A DNA stretch of 64,000 nucleotides from Fibrobacterota bacterium (GCA_019509785.1 JAEKLQ010000054.1:53590-117589), one strand, 5' to 3'; positions 18,464-28,140 are shown, numbered from the stretch's first letter. Program-made: numbers and translations. Notes: a model not told the origin generated them from the sequence alone.

Positions 18464-19799
18464 AGGTCAAGCGTTTGAAGCCGGTGCTCGCCGGGGCGGG
18501 GGAGAGAAGCTGCGAACGGACGGTGCCCGCCTTTACGGCCTTGCCCACGATGGCGAAGCACTGATCGATGGCCCGGGCGTAGCCTTCCAGGATGGGATCG
18601 GTATAGGCCAGGTTGCAGCGCATGGAGGGCGCGTACAGGTAGCCCAGGCGCAGCATTTCCTGGGTAAGCAAGGTATGGACGGCCAGATCGGGATCGTTTT
18701 CGATCCCCAAATGGACATGGGGAGGCATTCCCTCCTCGGTGTGCACGGCGAGGCCGTGCCGGGCCGCGCTTTGTTTCCATATGGCCGATATATGGTGGCC
18801 CTGCGCGATCATTTTCTCGTGCACGCGCGTCTTTTCCATCACTTCGATGGCCTTCAGCGCGGCCGTAAAACCCACGCGCTCGGTCCAGAAGGTGGAACTG
18901 ATGAAGGTTTCCTGGGCATAGTCCATCACCGCCGTTTTGCCGACCACGGCCGTGATGGGATAGCCGTTGCCCAATGCCTTTCCGTATACCGCGATATCCG
19001 GGTCGACTCCCAAGGTCGCATGGACCCCGCCCAAGTTCATGACGAATCCCGATGTCACTTCATCGAAGATTAGTACGGCCCCGATTCGATCGGCGATGCG
19101 GCGCACGCCTTCCAGGAAGCCGGGTTCGGGCGGGTTGTCGCGCACCGGCTCCATGATGATGACGCCGATTTCGCCGGCATGGGCGGACACGATTTTCTCC
19201 AATTCGTCGAGGCGGTTGTAGCGGAAGGGGAGGGCCGTGCCACTCAAGCCGCGGGCGATGCCCCGGGACGAGAGGCCCGGCAGAAGCTGATCGTCGAGGT
19301 TGCTGCCCTCGGCCAGGTTGGAGGAGATGTACCAATCGTGCCAGCCATGGTAGCCGCAGAAAGCCACCTTGTTCTTGCCTGACGCGGCCCGCGCGATGCG
19401 GATAGCGATGGCGCAAGCCTCGCCGCCCGCCCGGCCGAAACGCACCATGCCCGCCCAGGGATTCAGGGCCAAGAGCCGCTCGGCCAATTCGATTTCCTCC
19501 GGGCAGTTCAAGGTCGACATCGATCCGTCGCGGATGGCCCGGATGACCGCTTCGTCCACCTCGTCGTTGGCGTACCCGAGGATGCAGGCCCCTACGCCCA
19601 TCCCGCCGAAGTCGATATAATGCTCGCCTTCCACGCCCCAGATTTCGCAGCCCTTGGCCCGGCTGTAATAGGCCGGCCATATGCCGGGAACGAAACGCTC
19701 GCTGCGCTTGGATAAAAGCTGGTTGCCGCCTGGGATGATCTTCTTGGCGCGGTTCCAGAGCTCGGCGCCCTTGGACGCGGGGAACGGTCTTTTCTCCAT
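18462..19799 (-). CDS. GSA-family class III aminotransferase
   Basis: 445 residues of the glutamate-1-semialdehyde aminomutase/class III aminotransferase fold. Seen are IIPGGNQLLSKR near the start, FGRAGGEACAIAIRIAR at ~122, FCGYHGWHDWY at ~146, the DEVTSGFVMNLGG aspartate at ~245 and YGKALGNGYP with the PLP lysine at ~270. Stand-alone members in surface-glycan loci aminate or isomerise sugar or amino-acid precursors rather than make haem. AAGAAGAGACC precedes the ATG. It lies between a methyltransferase and a sulfotransferase in the nonulosonate region. Haem synthesis (HemL) is less likely because of locus context and lack of hem neighbours. Confidence 0.8.
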   Translation of the reverse strand: MEKRPFPASKGAELWNRAKKIIPGGNQLLSKRSERFVPGIWPAYYSRAKGCEIWGVEGEHYIDFGGMGVGACILGYANDEVDEAVIRAIRDGSMSTLNCPEEIELAERLLALNPWAGMVRFGRAGGEACAIAIRIARAASGKNKVAFCGYHGWHDWYISSNLAEGSNLDDQLLPGLSSRGIARGLSGTALPFRYNRLDELEKIVSAHAGEIGVIIMEPVRDNPPEPGFLEGVRRIADRIGAVLIFDEVTSGFVMNLGGVHATLGVDPDIAVYGKALGNGYPITAVVGKTAVMDYAQETFISSTFWTERVGFTAALKAIEVMEKTRVHEKMIAQGHHISAIWKQSAARHGLAVHTEEGMPPHVHLGIENDPDLAVHTLLTQEMLRLGYLYAPSMRCNLAYTDPILEGYARAIDQCFAIVGKAVKAGTVRSQLLSPAPASTGFKRLT

Positions 19800-19943
19800 A
19801 GGTCTCTTCTTTCCGTCTTCTTTTCGTAATGGCGGCGGGTCCGACGCTCTTCCGATTTTAATGCTATTCCGTACGCGCCGGCAAGCTTAGAGGCTCTTAG
19901 AACGGCGGTTGACCTGCGCGCCTGGGCAGGGTTAAGATCGGGC

Positions 19944-20864
19944 ATGCCCGAATACCTGGTCCATCAGGACGCCTACGAAAAAGCCAATCAATGCATCCTC
20001 ATCGTCGGGCCCGGCCGCACCGGCTCGACCTTGACGGGTCGGATCCTCCAGACTTTCGCCGGTATCGAATACGTATACGAATCGGCGATGTTGCATACCC
20101 TCATCCCGCTCGTCGCCCGTCTTCCCCGCAGGGAATTCCAGCTCCTCTTCGAGACCTACCTATACGAGGAAAAGCTGATCGAACTGGTGGCCGGCCGCGC
20201 CTGGAACTTCAACGAGAAGGACGAGAGCAGCATCCTGAAGGTCAAGTCCGAGTCCGAAATCAAAGCGCGTACCGGCGTGTCCCTGGGGAAGCTGTCGGCC
20301 ATGGAAAAGGCCCGCGGCGCCGTGCTCGCGGTCAAGATGACCGACGTGACCCCGTTCGTGGGCAGGCTTAAGGAAATTTATCCTGGTATGCGTTTCGTGC
20401 TGACCCATCGCGAGGCTTACGGATGCATCGCCTCCCTGCTTAAGAAGGAATGGTTCTCGGATGAGACCCTGCGGACGCGCGGGCTCGTGTGGAACGGGAT
20501 TTTCGATGAGGGGATGCTACGGCCGCACTGGGTCCCGGAGGCCAAACGCGCCGCCTGGCCCCGTATGTCGGCCTTGGAACGCTCGGCTTTGTATTACCGC
20601 GAAATGTACGCCGCCCTCAATGGCGTCCAGGGTCCCTACCTCTTTTCCTACGATCGCTTGCTCAAGGAGCCGGCGCCGGCCGTGCGCGATTTGGCAAGGT
20701 GGTTGGGGCTTGGAATGACGCCCGGCACGGAGCGGATTCTCGCTTCCGTGAAGGACCATAGCGCCATGGAAAAGTCCCTCTTGGACGGCCTTTCATCCAC
20801 CGAACGGGCCGAGACGCTGAGATTTTCCGATCCGGATTACGTGGCCGGACTGATGAAGGAATAA
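19944..20864 (+). CDS. Sulfotransferase-family protein
   Basis: 306 residues. ILIVGPGRTGSTLTGRIL at ~20 is the PAPS 5'-phosphosulfate loop of the sulfotransferase fold, and FVLTHREAYGCIASLLKKEW at ~150 matches the 3'-phosphate-binding strand. It probably sulfates a sugar of the surface glycan in the cytoplasm using PAPS. Four bases separate its stop from the LegF gene, so activation of the nine-carbon sugar and this modification are likely co-expressed. The acceptor is unknown; a desulfo carbohydrate is the simplest idea. Confidence 0.75.
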   Translation: MPEYLVHQDAYEKANQCILIVGPGRTGSTLTGRILQTFAGIEYVYESAMLHTLIPLVARLPRREFQLLFETYLYEEKLIELVAGRAWNFNEKDESSILKVKSESEIKARTGVSLGKLSAMEKARGAVLAVKMTDVTPFVGRLKEIYPGMRFVLTHREAYGCIASLLKKEWFSDETLRTRGLVWNGIFDEGMLRPHWVPEAKRAAWPRMSALERSALYYREMYAALNGVQGPYLFSYDRLLKEPAPAVRDLARWLGLGMTPGTERILASVKDHSAMEKSLLDGLSSTERAETLRFSDPDYVAGLMKE

Positions 20865-20868
20865 GGCG

Positions 20869-21606
20869 ATGGCTAAAACCGATGGCGTGCTCTGGCTGAT
20901 GACGGCGCGTTCCGGCTCGAAAAGCATCCCGCACAAAAACATCAAACCCTTGGGCGGCCTTCCCTTGTTGGCGCACCGGATCATTTCCGCCAACGCGATC
21001 GCCCGTCCGGAAGATATCTGGATCTCCACCGACAGCGCCGAATATGCCGACATCGCCTGCTCGCGCGGAGCCAGCGCGCCCTTCTTGCGGCCGCCGGATT
21101 TGGCCTCCGATACGGCCAAATCCAGCGACGTCGTCTTGCACGCCATGGATTGGGCCGAGAGCCATGGGCGAAGCTATTCCGCCGTATGCGTGCTGGAACC
21201 GACCTCGCCGTTCATTTATGCCCGGCATTTGAAGGAAGCGGCCGATCGTTTGCAAGCGGATAAAGACTCCGAGAACATCGTGGCCGTCCGCCAAGTGCGG
21301 CCCTCGACCGTGTTCGTGCAACCCATGACGCGGTACCTGGACGTCCTCGCGGAAAATATCCGCCGCAGCGCCATCACCCGGCGCCAGGATGAGCAAATCG
21401 AGGTCACTCCCAGCGGCGGCTTCTACATCGCCAAGTGGGACAGCTTCCGTCGGAATAAGTCCTTCTATACCGATCTCACCTTGCCTTTCCTGGTCCCCGA
21501 CGAATGCGCGCTCGAGATCGATGAGCCGGTGGATTGGGATTGGGCCGAGTTCATGATCGACCGCAAGCGGGTGGACATGGACGCGGTGCACGGCCGCAAG
21601 CTTTAA
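20869..21606 (+). CDS. legF: LegF/NeuA-family CMP-nonulosonate cytidylyltransferase
   Basis: 245 residues of the CMP-sialic acid synthetase type. LWLMTARSGSKSIPHKNIKP is the CTP-binding N-terminus, ILISTDS-like IWISTDSAEYADI follows at ~50, and VLEPTSPFIYARHL at ~105 matches LQPTSPLR of the family. It activates the LegI product as CMP-sugar for transfer. AAGGAATAAGG precedes the ATG and overlaps the sulfotransferase stop region. It is about 6 kb from ptmE-legG. CMP-legionaminate is inferred from the pathway; CMP-neuraminate or another nonulosonate remains possible. Confidence 0.85.
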   Translation: MAKTDGVLWLMTARSGSKSIPHKNIKPLGGLPLLAHRIISANAIARPEDIWISTDSAEYADIACSRGASAPFLRPPDLASDTAKSSDVVLHAMDWAESHGRSYSAVCVLEPTSPFIYARHLKEAADRLQADKDSENIVAVRQVRPSTVFVQPMTRYLDVLAENIRRSAITRRQDEQIEVTPSGGFYIAKWDSFRRNKSFYTDLTLPFLVPDECALEIDEPVDWDWAEFMIDRKRVDMDAVHGRKL

Positions 21607-21625
21607 CAGGGTGTTGAAAAAGTCC
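21607..21625. other. Possible insertion-sequence end remnant
   Basis: CAGGGTGTTGAAAAAGTCC right after the legF stop resembles terminal repeats of several IS families (forms of GGCTGTTGAAAAAGTCC). No transposase or second end is present nearby, so this is at most a scar. Confidence 0.2.
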
Positions 21626-21657
21626 GCGCGGGCGTCGGCCTCATCCCGTTTGGGACC

Positions 21658-22752
21658 CTAAAACGCGTTGACGGCGGCGATCACTGCCTCGATCTCGCCG
21701 TCGCTCATTTGGGGATGGCAGGGCAATGAAATGCAAAGGCGGGCATGCGCTTCGGCGCGCGCCAGCCCGGCGGGATCCCGTGCGATGTTCCGGCAGGGCG
21801 CCTGCTGATGCACGGGAATGGGATAGTGGATTTGCGCTTCCACGCCCCTGTCCTTGAGATGGGCCAGCAAGGCCTCGCGCTCTTCGCAGATCACCACGAA
21901 AAGATGATAGACGTGATTCTGATCTTCCCTGGGCGCGCCCAATAGGCGTACTCGCCCTTCGCGGATGCCCTTCCGATAGGCGAGCGCGATGGCCCTTCGC
22001 CGCTCCCCGAACTTTTCCAACCAAGTCAAGCGCGCGGAAAGCAACGCCGCTTGCATTTCGTCAAGCCGGCTGTTGAGGCCCAGGATGGGATGATGATAGC
22101 GCTGGCTTTGCCCGTAATTGCGGAGGCGCCCGATGGCTTCGGCCAGATCCGCCCGCGCGGTCACCACCGCGCCGCCGTCGCCCAATGCGCCAAGGTTCTT
22201 GGTCGGGTAGAAGCTATAAGCCCCGAACTCCCCGAAACTTCCCGCGCTGCGGCCATTCCAACTTGCCAAATGCGATTGGGCGCAATCCTCGGCCAAGGCG
22301 ATGCCGGCCCCGCGGCAGAGGGCGAGCCAATGGTCCATGTCCCGGATTTGCCCGTACAGATGCACCAGCAGAATGGCCTTGGTGCGGGGCGATAGGCAGC
22401 GTTCCGCGCTGGCCGGATCGAGCAGGGCCGTGCCGGGATCGATGTCGGCCAGCACCGGGACGGCGCCGGCGCGCATCACCGCCAACACCGTGGCGAATGC
22501 GGTCATCGGAGTGGTGATGACTTCATCCCCGGGGCCGATCCCTAAGGCGCGCAATCCGATCTCGATGGCATCCATGCCGTTGCCGACGCCCAGGCAATGG
22601 GGGAGCCCGCAACGCGCGGCCCAGGCGGCTTCGAAGGCTTTCACTTCGTTCCCCAAGACGTACCAGCCCGAGCGGATGACCCGTTCGGCGGCGGCGGCCT
22701 GGGCCCGGAGCAATTCTTCGGGCTCGGCCCGGAATTCATTCATCTGGATCAT
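21658..22752 (-). CDS. DegT/DnrJ/EryC1 sugar aminotransferase
   Basis: 364 residues with a complete family set: SGWYVLGNEVKAFEAAWA at the start, CLGVGNGMDAIEIGLRALG at ~54, ALAEDCAQSHLASW at ~153 and AYSFYPTKNLGALGDGGAV at ~177 containing the PLP lysine. It makes an amino sugar from a keto-sugar nucleotide. AGGAACG precedes the ATG at 22752. It lies 18 bases downstream of an extended-SDR gene on the same strand, so the two could form a dehydratase/epimerase-aminotransferase pair for a second unusual sugar of the glycan. The end product cannot be read from sequence. Confidence 0.88.
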   Translation of the reverse strand: MIQMNEFRAEPEELLRAQAAAAERVIRSGWYVLGNEVKAFEAAWAARCGLPHCLGVGNGMDAIEIGLRALGIGPGDEVITTPMTAFATVLAVMRAGAVPVLADIDPGTALLDPASAERCLSPRTKAILLVHLYGQIRDMDHWLALCRGAGIALAEDCAQSHLASWNGRSAGSFGEFGAYSFYPTKNLGALGDGGAVVTARADLAEAIGRLRNYGQSQRYHHPILGLNSRLDEMQAALLSARLTWLEKFGERRRAIALAYRKGIREGRVRLLGAPREDQNHVYHLFVVICEEREALLAHLKDRGVEAQIHYPIPVHQQAPCRNIARDPAGLARAEAHARLCISLPCHPQMSDGEIEAVIAAVNAF

Positions 22753-22770
22753 AGGCGTTCCTGAGGGCGC

Positions 22771-23781
22771 TCAGCGCGCGTCCCAATAATGGGATCCGTG
22801 CAGGCGGTAATAGGCCAAGGTGCGATCGAGGCCTTCGTGGAGGGGGACGCGCGGCTCCCAACCGAATGCGGCTTGGGCCTTGGAGTAATCCGAATAGTAA
22901 TCGCCGATGTCGATGGCCTTGCGATCAGGCGGGAAGGGAACCAGATCATAGGAACCTTTGCCGGCCAATTCCACCAGGGTCGCGGCCACGGACTTCAGGT
23001 TGATCCGTTCCTTGCTGCCCAGGTTATAGACGTTGCCGTAGGCCGAAGGTTGTAGGGCCGCCCATAGCATGGCATCCACCACGTCATCGACGTAATTGAA
23101 GTCGCGGATCTGGGTCCCGTCCCCGTACACCTTGATGGGCTTATCTTCGATGAGCTGGCGCAGCCAAATGCCCAGGAAGGTCTGGCGGGCATCCTTGACG
23201 CGCATCCCGGGGCCGTAGGTATTGGTCAGCCTGAGCGCGGCGGCCTTGATGCCGTACACGTTGTTGTAAAGCATGTGGTACCATTCGCCGGCCAGCTTGT
23301 TGATCCCGTTCACGTCCACCGGACGCACCGTGTGTTCCTCGTCCACCGGGAGGTATTGAGGCTTCCCGTAAAGCTGCCTGGTGCTGGCGAAGATGATCTT
23401 GATGGAGGTGTTATGCTTTCGGCAGGCCTCCAAGATGGAAAGCTGGGAGGCGGCGTTGATCTCCAGGTCCGTGCGCGGGTCGGACATGGAATCGAGGTGG
23501 CTGGTCTGCCCGGCGAGATTGAAAAGGAAATCCTGCCCTTGCAGCAGGTAGGCCATAGCGTACGGGTCCCGCACGTCGGTGATGTTCACCTTGACCTTGT
23601 CCTCGAGGTCGCGGATGTTGAAAAGGTTCCCGCCGTATTCGGGAATGAGGCTGTCTACCAGGGTCAGGCGGGCGCCGATGGCGCACAGCCGCCTCGCGAG
23701 ATTGGATCCGATGAACCCGAGCCCGCCCGTGATAAGGATGCGGGTCCCGGCGAAATAGCTTTCCGAGGCATGATTACCCAT
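22771..23781 (-). CDS. Extended SDR, NAD-dependent sugar epimerase/dehydratase
   Basis: 336 residues. RILITGGLGFIGSNLARRL is a clean Rossmann loop; FASTRQLYGKPQYLP and LRLTNTYGPGMRVKDARQ match NDP-sugar epimerases and dehydratases, and YGDGTQIRDFNYVDDVV closes the substrate domain. The region expected to hold YxxxK reads VNGINKLAGE, so the lysine is kept but an asparagine stands four residues before it. The chemistry may be altered, or the base may come from another residue. Pairing with the adjacent DegT aminotransferase suggests amino-sugar synthesis. No gene symbol is safe. Confidence 0.8.
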   Translation of the reverse strand: MGNHASESYFAGTRILITGGLGFIGSNLARRLCAIGARLTLVDSLIPEYGGNLFNIRDLEDKVKVNITDVRDPYAMAYLLQGQDFLFNLAGQTSHLDSMSDPRTDLEINAASQLSILEACRKHNTSIKIIFASTRQLYGKPQYLPVDEEHTVRPVDVNGINKLAGEWYHMLYNNVYGIKAAALRLTNTYGPGMRVKDARQTFLGIWLRQLIEDKPIKVYGDGTQIRDFNYVDDVVDAMLWAALQPSAYGNVYNLGSKERINLKSVAATLVELAGKGSYDLVPFPPDRKAIDIGDYYSDYSKAQAAFGWEPRVPLHEGLDRTLAYYRLHGSHYWDAR

Positions 23782-23879
23782 GCCCCAAGGATACCACTCT
23801 TGCGGGAGCGGACTCTAGCCCTCCCGAGAGGAATTGCGCATAGCGGCCATGGGTAACGCCGCCCGGGCGGTCTCACGGG

Positions 23880-24443
23880 CTAGAAGTAATACCGGCCGCC
23901 TAAACCAGCGCTTACGCCCAGGTGAGGGCCCGGAAAGACGTCGAGGGTGGGGGCGATCTCCAGGAACAAATCCATCGGCGCCCGCCGCGGCATCCAAGCG
24001 ATGCCGAAATCCCCGCGGATCCCGATTTGCAGGTAATTGTAGTCGTAATAATTGACCGAGATTCCGGGACCGTAGAAAAGCGGGAACCGCTCCGTGGCGC
24101 GGATGAGGTCGAAATTGTGGAACAAGTAATCGGCATGGACATGGAAAATATCCCATCCGTAGCCGTACCGATCGCGGTAATCGTAGGACCGCCTGTCGCA
24201 ATATCCCTGGTGATCGCGGTAGAAAACCCCGTCATTACAGGCAGGGTCGTAATACCCGGATTGATTCCAGTAGCCCGACCATCCCAACCCGAAGTCGAGG
24301 GCGGTGGTGGAGCTGGTCCAATACTTGGCCGTAAAGCCGGTGGGATCGCCCAATACGACGCCCACCCCGAAATTCCGGCCTTCCGCCCATGCCCCCATGG
24401 CCAGCAGAAAGGCTACCGCGAAAACGCTAAACCATTTAGTCAT
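23880..24443 (-). CDS. Small outer-membrane beta-barrel-like protein
   Basis: 187 residues with an N-terminal signal peptide (MTKWFSVFAVAFLLAMGAWA, cut near AWA-EG). The mature part is Gly/Tyr/Phe-rich with alternating hydrophobics (FGVGVVLGDPTGFTAKYW, ADYLFHNFDLI, YLQIGIRGDFGIAW) and ends GGRYYF, an aromatic C-terminus typical of outer-membrane barrels. An upstream in-frame ATG at 24479 is less likely because it buries the signal. A Tyr/Asp-rich YYDPACND...CDRRSYDYRD region may be a surface loop with two Cys. Function unknown. Confidence 0.65.
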   Translation of the reverse strand: MTKWFSVFAVAFLLAMGAWAEGRNFGVGVVLGDPTGFTAKYWTSSTTALDFGLGWSGYWNQSGYYDPACNDGVFYRDHQGYCDRRSYDYRDRYGYGWDIFHVHADYLFHNFDLIRATERFPLFYGPGISVNYYDYNYLQIGIRGDFGIAWMPRRAPMDLFLEIAPTLDVFPGPHLGVSAGLGGRYYF

Positions 24444-24548
24444 GATGTCTCCCGGCCCGCTCGGAGCCCGTCCGTTCACAGCGAAAGAAAGGTAAATCCA
24501 CGCCTACCTGCAAACAATCCATGCGGAGCCCTGGAATCCGCGCCGGCG

Positions 24549-25778
24549 CTAAGGCTTTAGCTTGGACCGGATGCGGCCCACGGCCTCTTCCACGTTCGGG
24601 CGGAATCCGAATGCGCTCAGGCGGAAGTAGCCTTCGCCGCAACTCCCGAATCCCGAACCCGGCGTTCCGACTACTTGCGCTTCCGTAAGCAGCTTGTCGA
24701 AGAATTGCCAGGAAGTGAGGCCTTGCGGCACCTTCAGCCAAATGTAAGGCGCGTTCACGCCCCCATACACGGTAAAACCCGCGGCCTTTAGGCCTTCGCG
24801 GATGATGCGCGCGTTTTCCATATAGTAGGCGATGTTTTCCTGGATGGCCTTGGCGCCTTCCGACGTGAAGATCGCCGCGGCGGCCTTCTGGATCGGGTAG
24901 CTGACACCGTTGAACTTGGTGGTTTGGCGACGGTTCCAAAGGCCGTGCACCGCCACCCATTCGCCCTTCTGGTCGCGGGCCTTAAGGTCCTTGGGCACCA
25001 CGGTGTAGGCGCAGCGCGTCCCGGTAAAGCCGGCGGTCTTGGAGAGACTGCGGAATTCGATGGCCACTTCGCGGGCTCCCGGGATCTCGTATATGGAGCG
25101 GACCAGCCCCTTCTCGGTTATGAAGGCCTCATAGGCGGCGTCGAAAAGGATGATGGCCTCGTTAGCCTTGGCGTAGGCGACCCATTTCTCCAGGGATGCC
25201 CGGGACATGACCGCGCCGGTCGGGTTGTTCGGCGAGCACAGGTAGATGAGATCGACTTTTCCTTTGGGCAATTCCGGATCGAAGCCGTTCTCCGCCGTCG
25301 TGGGCATATATACCAGCTTGCCGTAACGGCCCGCTTCGAAGGGACCGGTACGTCCGGCCATGACGTTGGTGTCTACGTATACCGGATATACGGGATCCGT
25401 CACCGCGACCACGTTATCGATATCGAAGATCTCCTGGATATTCGCGGTATCGCATTTCGAACCGTCCGAGACGAATACCTCATCGGGAGCGACATGGGCG
25501 CCTTGGGACTTGAAATGGGCGGAAATGGCATCGAGCAGGAAATCATAGCCCTGCTCGGGGCCGTAGCCCTTGAAGGTTTCGGGTTTGCCCATCTCGTCCA
25601 CGCCCTTGCGCAGGGCTTGGAGCACGGGCTCCGGCAAAGGCAGCACCACGTCGCCGATGCCCAGCCGGATGATCTTCGCGTCCGGATTCTCCGCGGCGTA
25701 GGCGCGCACGCGCTTGCCGATTTCCGGAAAAAGGTAGCCGGCCTGAAGCTTCTGGTAGTTCGAATTGATCTTAGCCAT
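24549..25778 (-). CDS. dapL: LL-diaminopimelate aminotransferase
   Basis: 409 residues, the usual DapL length. [19 protein letters not shown] at ~39, [14 protein letters not shown] at ~71, [13 protein letters not shown] at ~103, [15 protein letters not shown] at ~127, SPNNPTGA at ~175 and [13 protein letters not shown] at ~235 with the PLP lysine are diagnostic. It converts tetrahydrodipicolinate directly to LL-diaminopimelate with glutamate, bypassing the succinylase route to lysine and peptidoglycan. AGGAACGG precedes the ATG. It stands alone, 69 bases upstream of the outer-membrane gene. Confidence 0.95.
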   Translation of the reverse strand: MAKINSNYQKLQAGYLFPEIGKRVRAYAAENPDAKIIRLGIGDVVLPLPEPVLQALRKGVDEMGKPETFKGYGPEQGYDFLLDAISAHFKSQGAHVAPDEVFVSDGSKCDTANIQEIFDIDNVVAVTDPVYPVYVDTNVMAGRTGPFEAGRYGKLVYMPTTAENGFDPELPKGKVDLIYLCSPNNPTGAVMSRASLEKWVAYAKANEAIILFDAAYEAFITEKGLVRSIYEIPGAREVAIEFRSLSKTAGFTGTRCAYTVVPKDLKARDQKGEWVAVHGLWNRRQTTKFNGVSYPIQKAAAAIFTSEGAKAIQENIAYYMENARIIREGLKAAGFTVYGGVNAPYIWLKVPQGLTSWQFFDKLLTEAQVVGTPGSGFGSCGEGYFRLSAFGFRPNVEEAVGRIRSKLKP

Positions 25779-26154
25779 GGTCCGTTCCTGGATGAATGCG
25801 GTTCCTTAAGGTGCGGAAATCTACAAAATCGGGTCTATGCTCGTTCCGGGGATTGAGCGGCGGAAAGGTTTTTGGAGAATTCCAACGCCGATTTCGGTTG
25901 GACGGAGCGGCTCCCAAGACATACACTTGAGATTCCGGCGCCGCACATGGTTTGCGGAATTTCCGGCGCATCGTAACTCGGTTTCGAAAGCGGCTGCCAT
26001 GCCAATTGGACCGATGTCGAGTCAAACCCTTGTCAATACCCCGGATACCGACCGTTCCGGGGAAGGCAATCCACCCATAGCGCCAAGACCCGTTGCAAAT
26101 TCCTGTTTTTTGAGGACGGAAAACCGTAATATATAGGGGAAGGGGAACCCACCC
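25779..26154. other. Non-coding gap between dapL and prkA
   Basis: This 376-base divergent region must hold promoters for both dapL and prkA. An AT-rich TAATATATAGG lies 20-30 bases before the prkA ATG and could be a -10, but no convincing -35 is spaced correctly. A short direct repeat TTCCGGCGC occurs at ~25,935 and ~25,962. No ORF with support was seen. Confidence 0.4.
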
Positions 26155-28134
26155 ATGGCCAGCGACAATAAAGATTTCCAATCCATCATCAACGAGAACC
26201 GCGCGAAGAAAAGCGCCGCCTCCTGGTCCGGCACCTGTCTCGAATACATGGAGCTCGTGAAAGCGAACCCGGCCATCGCCATGTCGGCCCCGAGCCGGCT
26301 CTACAACATGATGATCGGCCAGGGGACCAAGCCCACCGAGGAAAAGGTGCTGCTCCCGGGATACGAAGATCTGGTGCATTACAATTTCTTCGAGGACCAT
26401 ATTTTCGGCGTGGACGAATCCATCCACGACATCGTGAAATTCCTGCACGCCGGCGCGCGCCGCACCGAAACGGGCAAACGCATCCTGATGCTGGTGGGTC
26501 CCGTGTCCTCGGGCAAGAGTTCCATCTCCAGCCTTTTGAAAAAGCGCCTCGAGGAATATTCGGCCGCCATGCCCATCTACGCCATCGACGGCTGCCCCAT
26601 GAGCGAAGAACCGCTCCATTTGGTGCCGCGCCATGACCGCGCCAAATGGGAGGAGGTCCTGGGCGGCGTGAAGATCGAGGGCGATCTGTGCCCCATCTGC
26701 CGGCATCGCCTCCTGAACAACGCCGAATTGAAGGACGACAAAGGCAACGTCTTGTGGGAGAAGGTCAAGGTGCGTCAGCTGACCCTTTCCGAACGCGCCC
26801 GCCGCGGCATCGGCACCTTCCAGCCCAGCGACCCGAAGAACCAGGATATTTCCGAACTGATCGGCCACGTGGATTTCTCCAAGATCACGGAGTACGGCGA
26901 GACGGATCCGCGGGCCTATAGCCTTGACGGCGAGTTGGAGATCAGCAACCGCGGGCTCATCGAGTACATCGAAATCCTGAAGTGCGATATCAAATTCCAT
27001 TACGTGCTGATCACGGTGGCGCAGGAGCAGTTGATCAAGGTGCCCGGCTTCCCCCAGATCTATACCGATCTCGTGATCCTGTCGCATACCAACCAGACCG
27101 AGTTCGACAAGTTCAAGGCCAACAAGGAGAACGAAGCCCTCCACGATCGCATGTACCCGATCTACGTGCCCTACAATCTGCGCGTGGACGACGAGGTGAA
27201 GATCTACAAGAAGATGATCGCGAGCTCGCAGTTCTCGCATATCGACATCGCGCCGTACACGCTCGAAGTCGCGGCCATGTTCGCCGTGCTCACGCGCCTC
27301 ACCGAATCCAACCTGTGCCCGGATATCATCAAGAAGATGCGCTATTACAATGGCGAAGCCGTGATGGAGCAGGAGAAGGATCCGGTGGATCTGAAGGCCC
27401 TGCGCCTGGAAGGCAAGAAGAAGGGCGAAGGCATGTTCGGCATCTCCCCCCGATTCGTGGTGAACGCCATCAACGTCGCCCTCTCGGAGAAGGAGAAGGA
27501 AGGCAGCATCATGCCCCTCGACGTGATCCGGTCGCTGCGCAACAACTTCGGGCATCATATCGGCTTTTCCGAGGAAGAGGCCGAGCGCTACCTGCGCCTC
27601 CTGATGGCGGACAAGAGCAGCGTGAACGCCGAGTATCGCGAGGTCGCCAAGAAGGAAGTCAACCGCGCCTTCCTGTTCGCCTACGAGGATCAGGCCCAAT
27701 CGCTGTTCGACAATTACATCAAGAACTGCACTTCCTTCTGCCTCAAGAAGAAGATTACCGATCCGGTCACCGGCGAACCCGTGGAAGCGGACGAGAAGCT
27801 GATGCGCGCCATCGAGGAGATGATTGGCGTCTCGGAGAACGCCAAGCGCGAGTTCCGCCAGGGCATCTTCGTATTCAAGTCGGATGCGATAGATCAGGGC
27901 AAGCCCTTCGACTTCAAGAGCTACCAGCCGCTGAACGAAGCCATCGAGAAGAAGCTGATGAGCGATCTGAAGAACGTGGTGAGCCTTACCATCGCCGATC
28001 CGAACAAGAAGGATCCCAAGACGGTGAAGCGCCGCGGGGACGCCATCGAAGCCTTGCGGAGCAAGGGCTATTCGGAGAAGAACGCGGAGCGCCTGCTGCA
28101 GTTTGTTGGCGAAGTGCTGCGGAAAGAGGAGTGA
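26155..28134 (+). CDS. prkA: PrkA-family serine protein kinase/AAA ATPase
   Basis: 659 residues. The Walker A loop is MLVGPVSSGKSSISSLL at ~112; CPMSEEPLHLVP at ~145 and CPICRHRLL at ~180 follow; YIEILKCDIKFHYVLI is the ATPase core and the C-terminal third is the PrkA C-terminal domain. PrkA homologues act with YeaH and SpoVR in stationary-phase, starvation or sporulation responses; the E. coli set is yeaG-yeaH-ycgB. The same order is present here. The CPIC pair is possibly metal-binding. A GGGGAA site lies nine bases before the ATG. Confidence 0.93.
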   Translation: MASDNKDFQSIINENRAKKSAASWSGTCLEYMELVKANPAIAMSAPSRLYNMMIGQGTKPTEEKVLLPGYEDLVHYNFFEDHIFGVDESIHDIVKFLHAGARRTETGKRILMLVGPVSSGKSSISSLLKKRLEEYSAAMPIYAIDGCPMSEEPLHLVPRHDRAKWEEVLGGVKIEGDLCPICRHRLLNNAELKDDKGNVLWEKVKVRQLTLSERARRGIGTFQPSDPKNQDISELIGHVDFSKITEYGETDPRAYSLDGELEISNRGLIEYIEILKCDIKFHYVLITVAQEQLIKVPGFPQIYTDLVILSHTNQTEFDKFKANKENEALHDRMYPIYVPYNLRVDDEVKIYKKMIASSQFSHIDIAPYTLEVAAMFAVLTRLTESNLCPDIIKKMRYYNGEAVMEQEKDPVDLKALRLEGKKKGEGMFGISPRFVVNAINVALSEKEKEGSIMPLDVIRSLRNNFGHHIGFSEEEAERYLRLLMADKSSVNAEYREVAKKEVNRAFLFAYEDQAQSLFDNYIKNCTSFCLKKKITDPVTGEPVEADEKLMRAIEEMIGVSENAKREFRQGIFVFKSDAIDQGKPFDFKSYQPLNEAIEKKLMSDLKNVVSLTIADPNKKDPKTVKRRGDAIEALRSKGYSEKNAERLLQFVGEVLRKEE

Positions 28135-28140
28135 AGAAAA

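Noticed and set aside
25771..27699. 642-residue minus frame opposite prkA
   Set aside because: The prkA frame has clear Walker A and family motifs; the reverse is a shadow.
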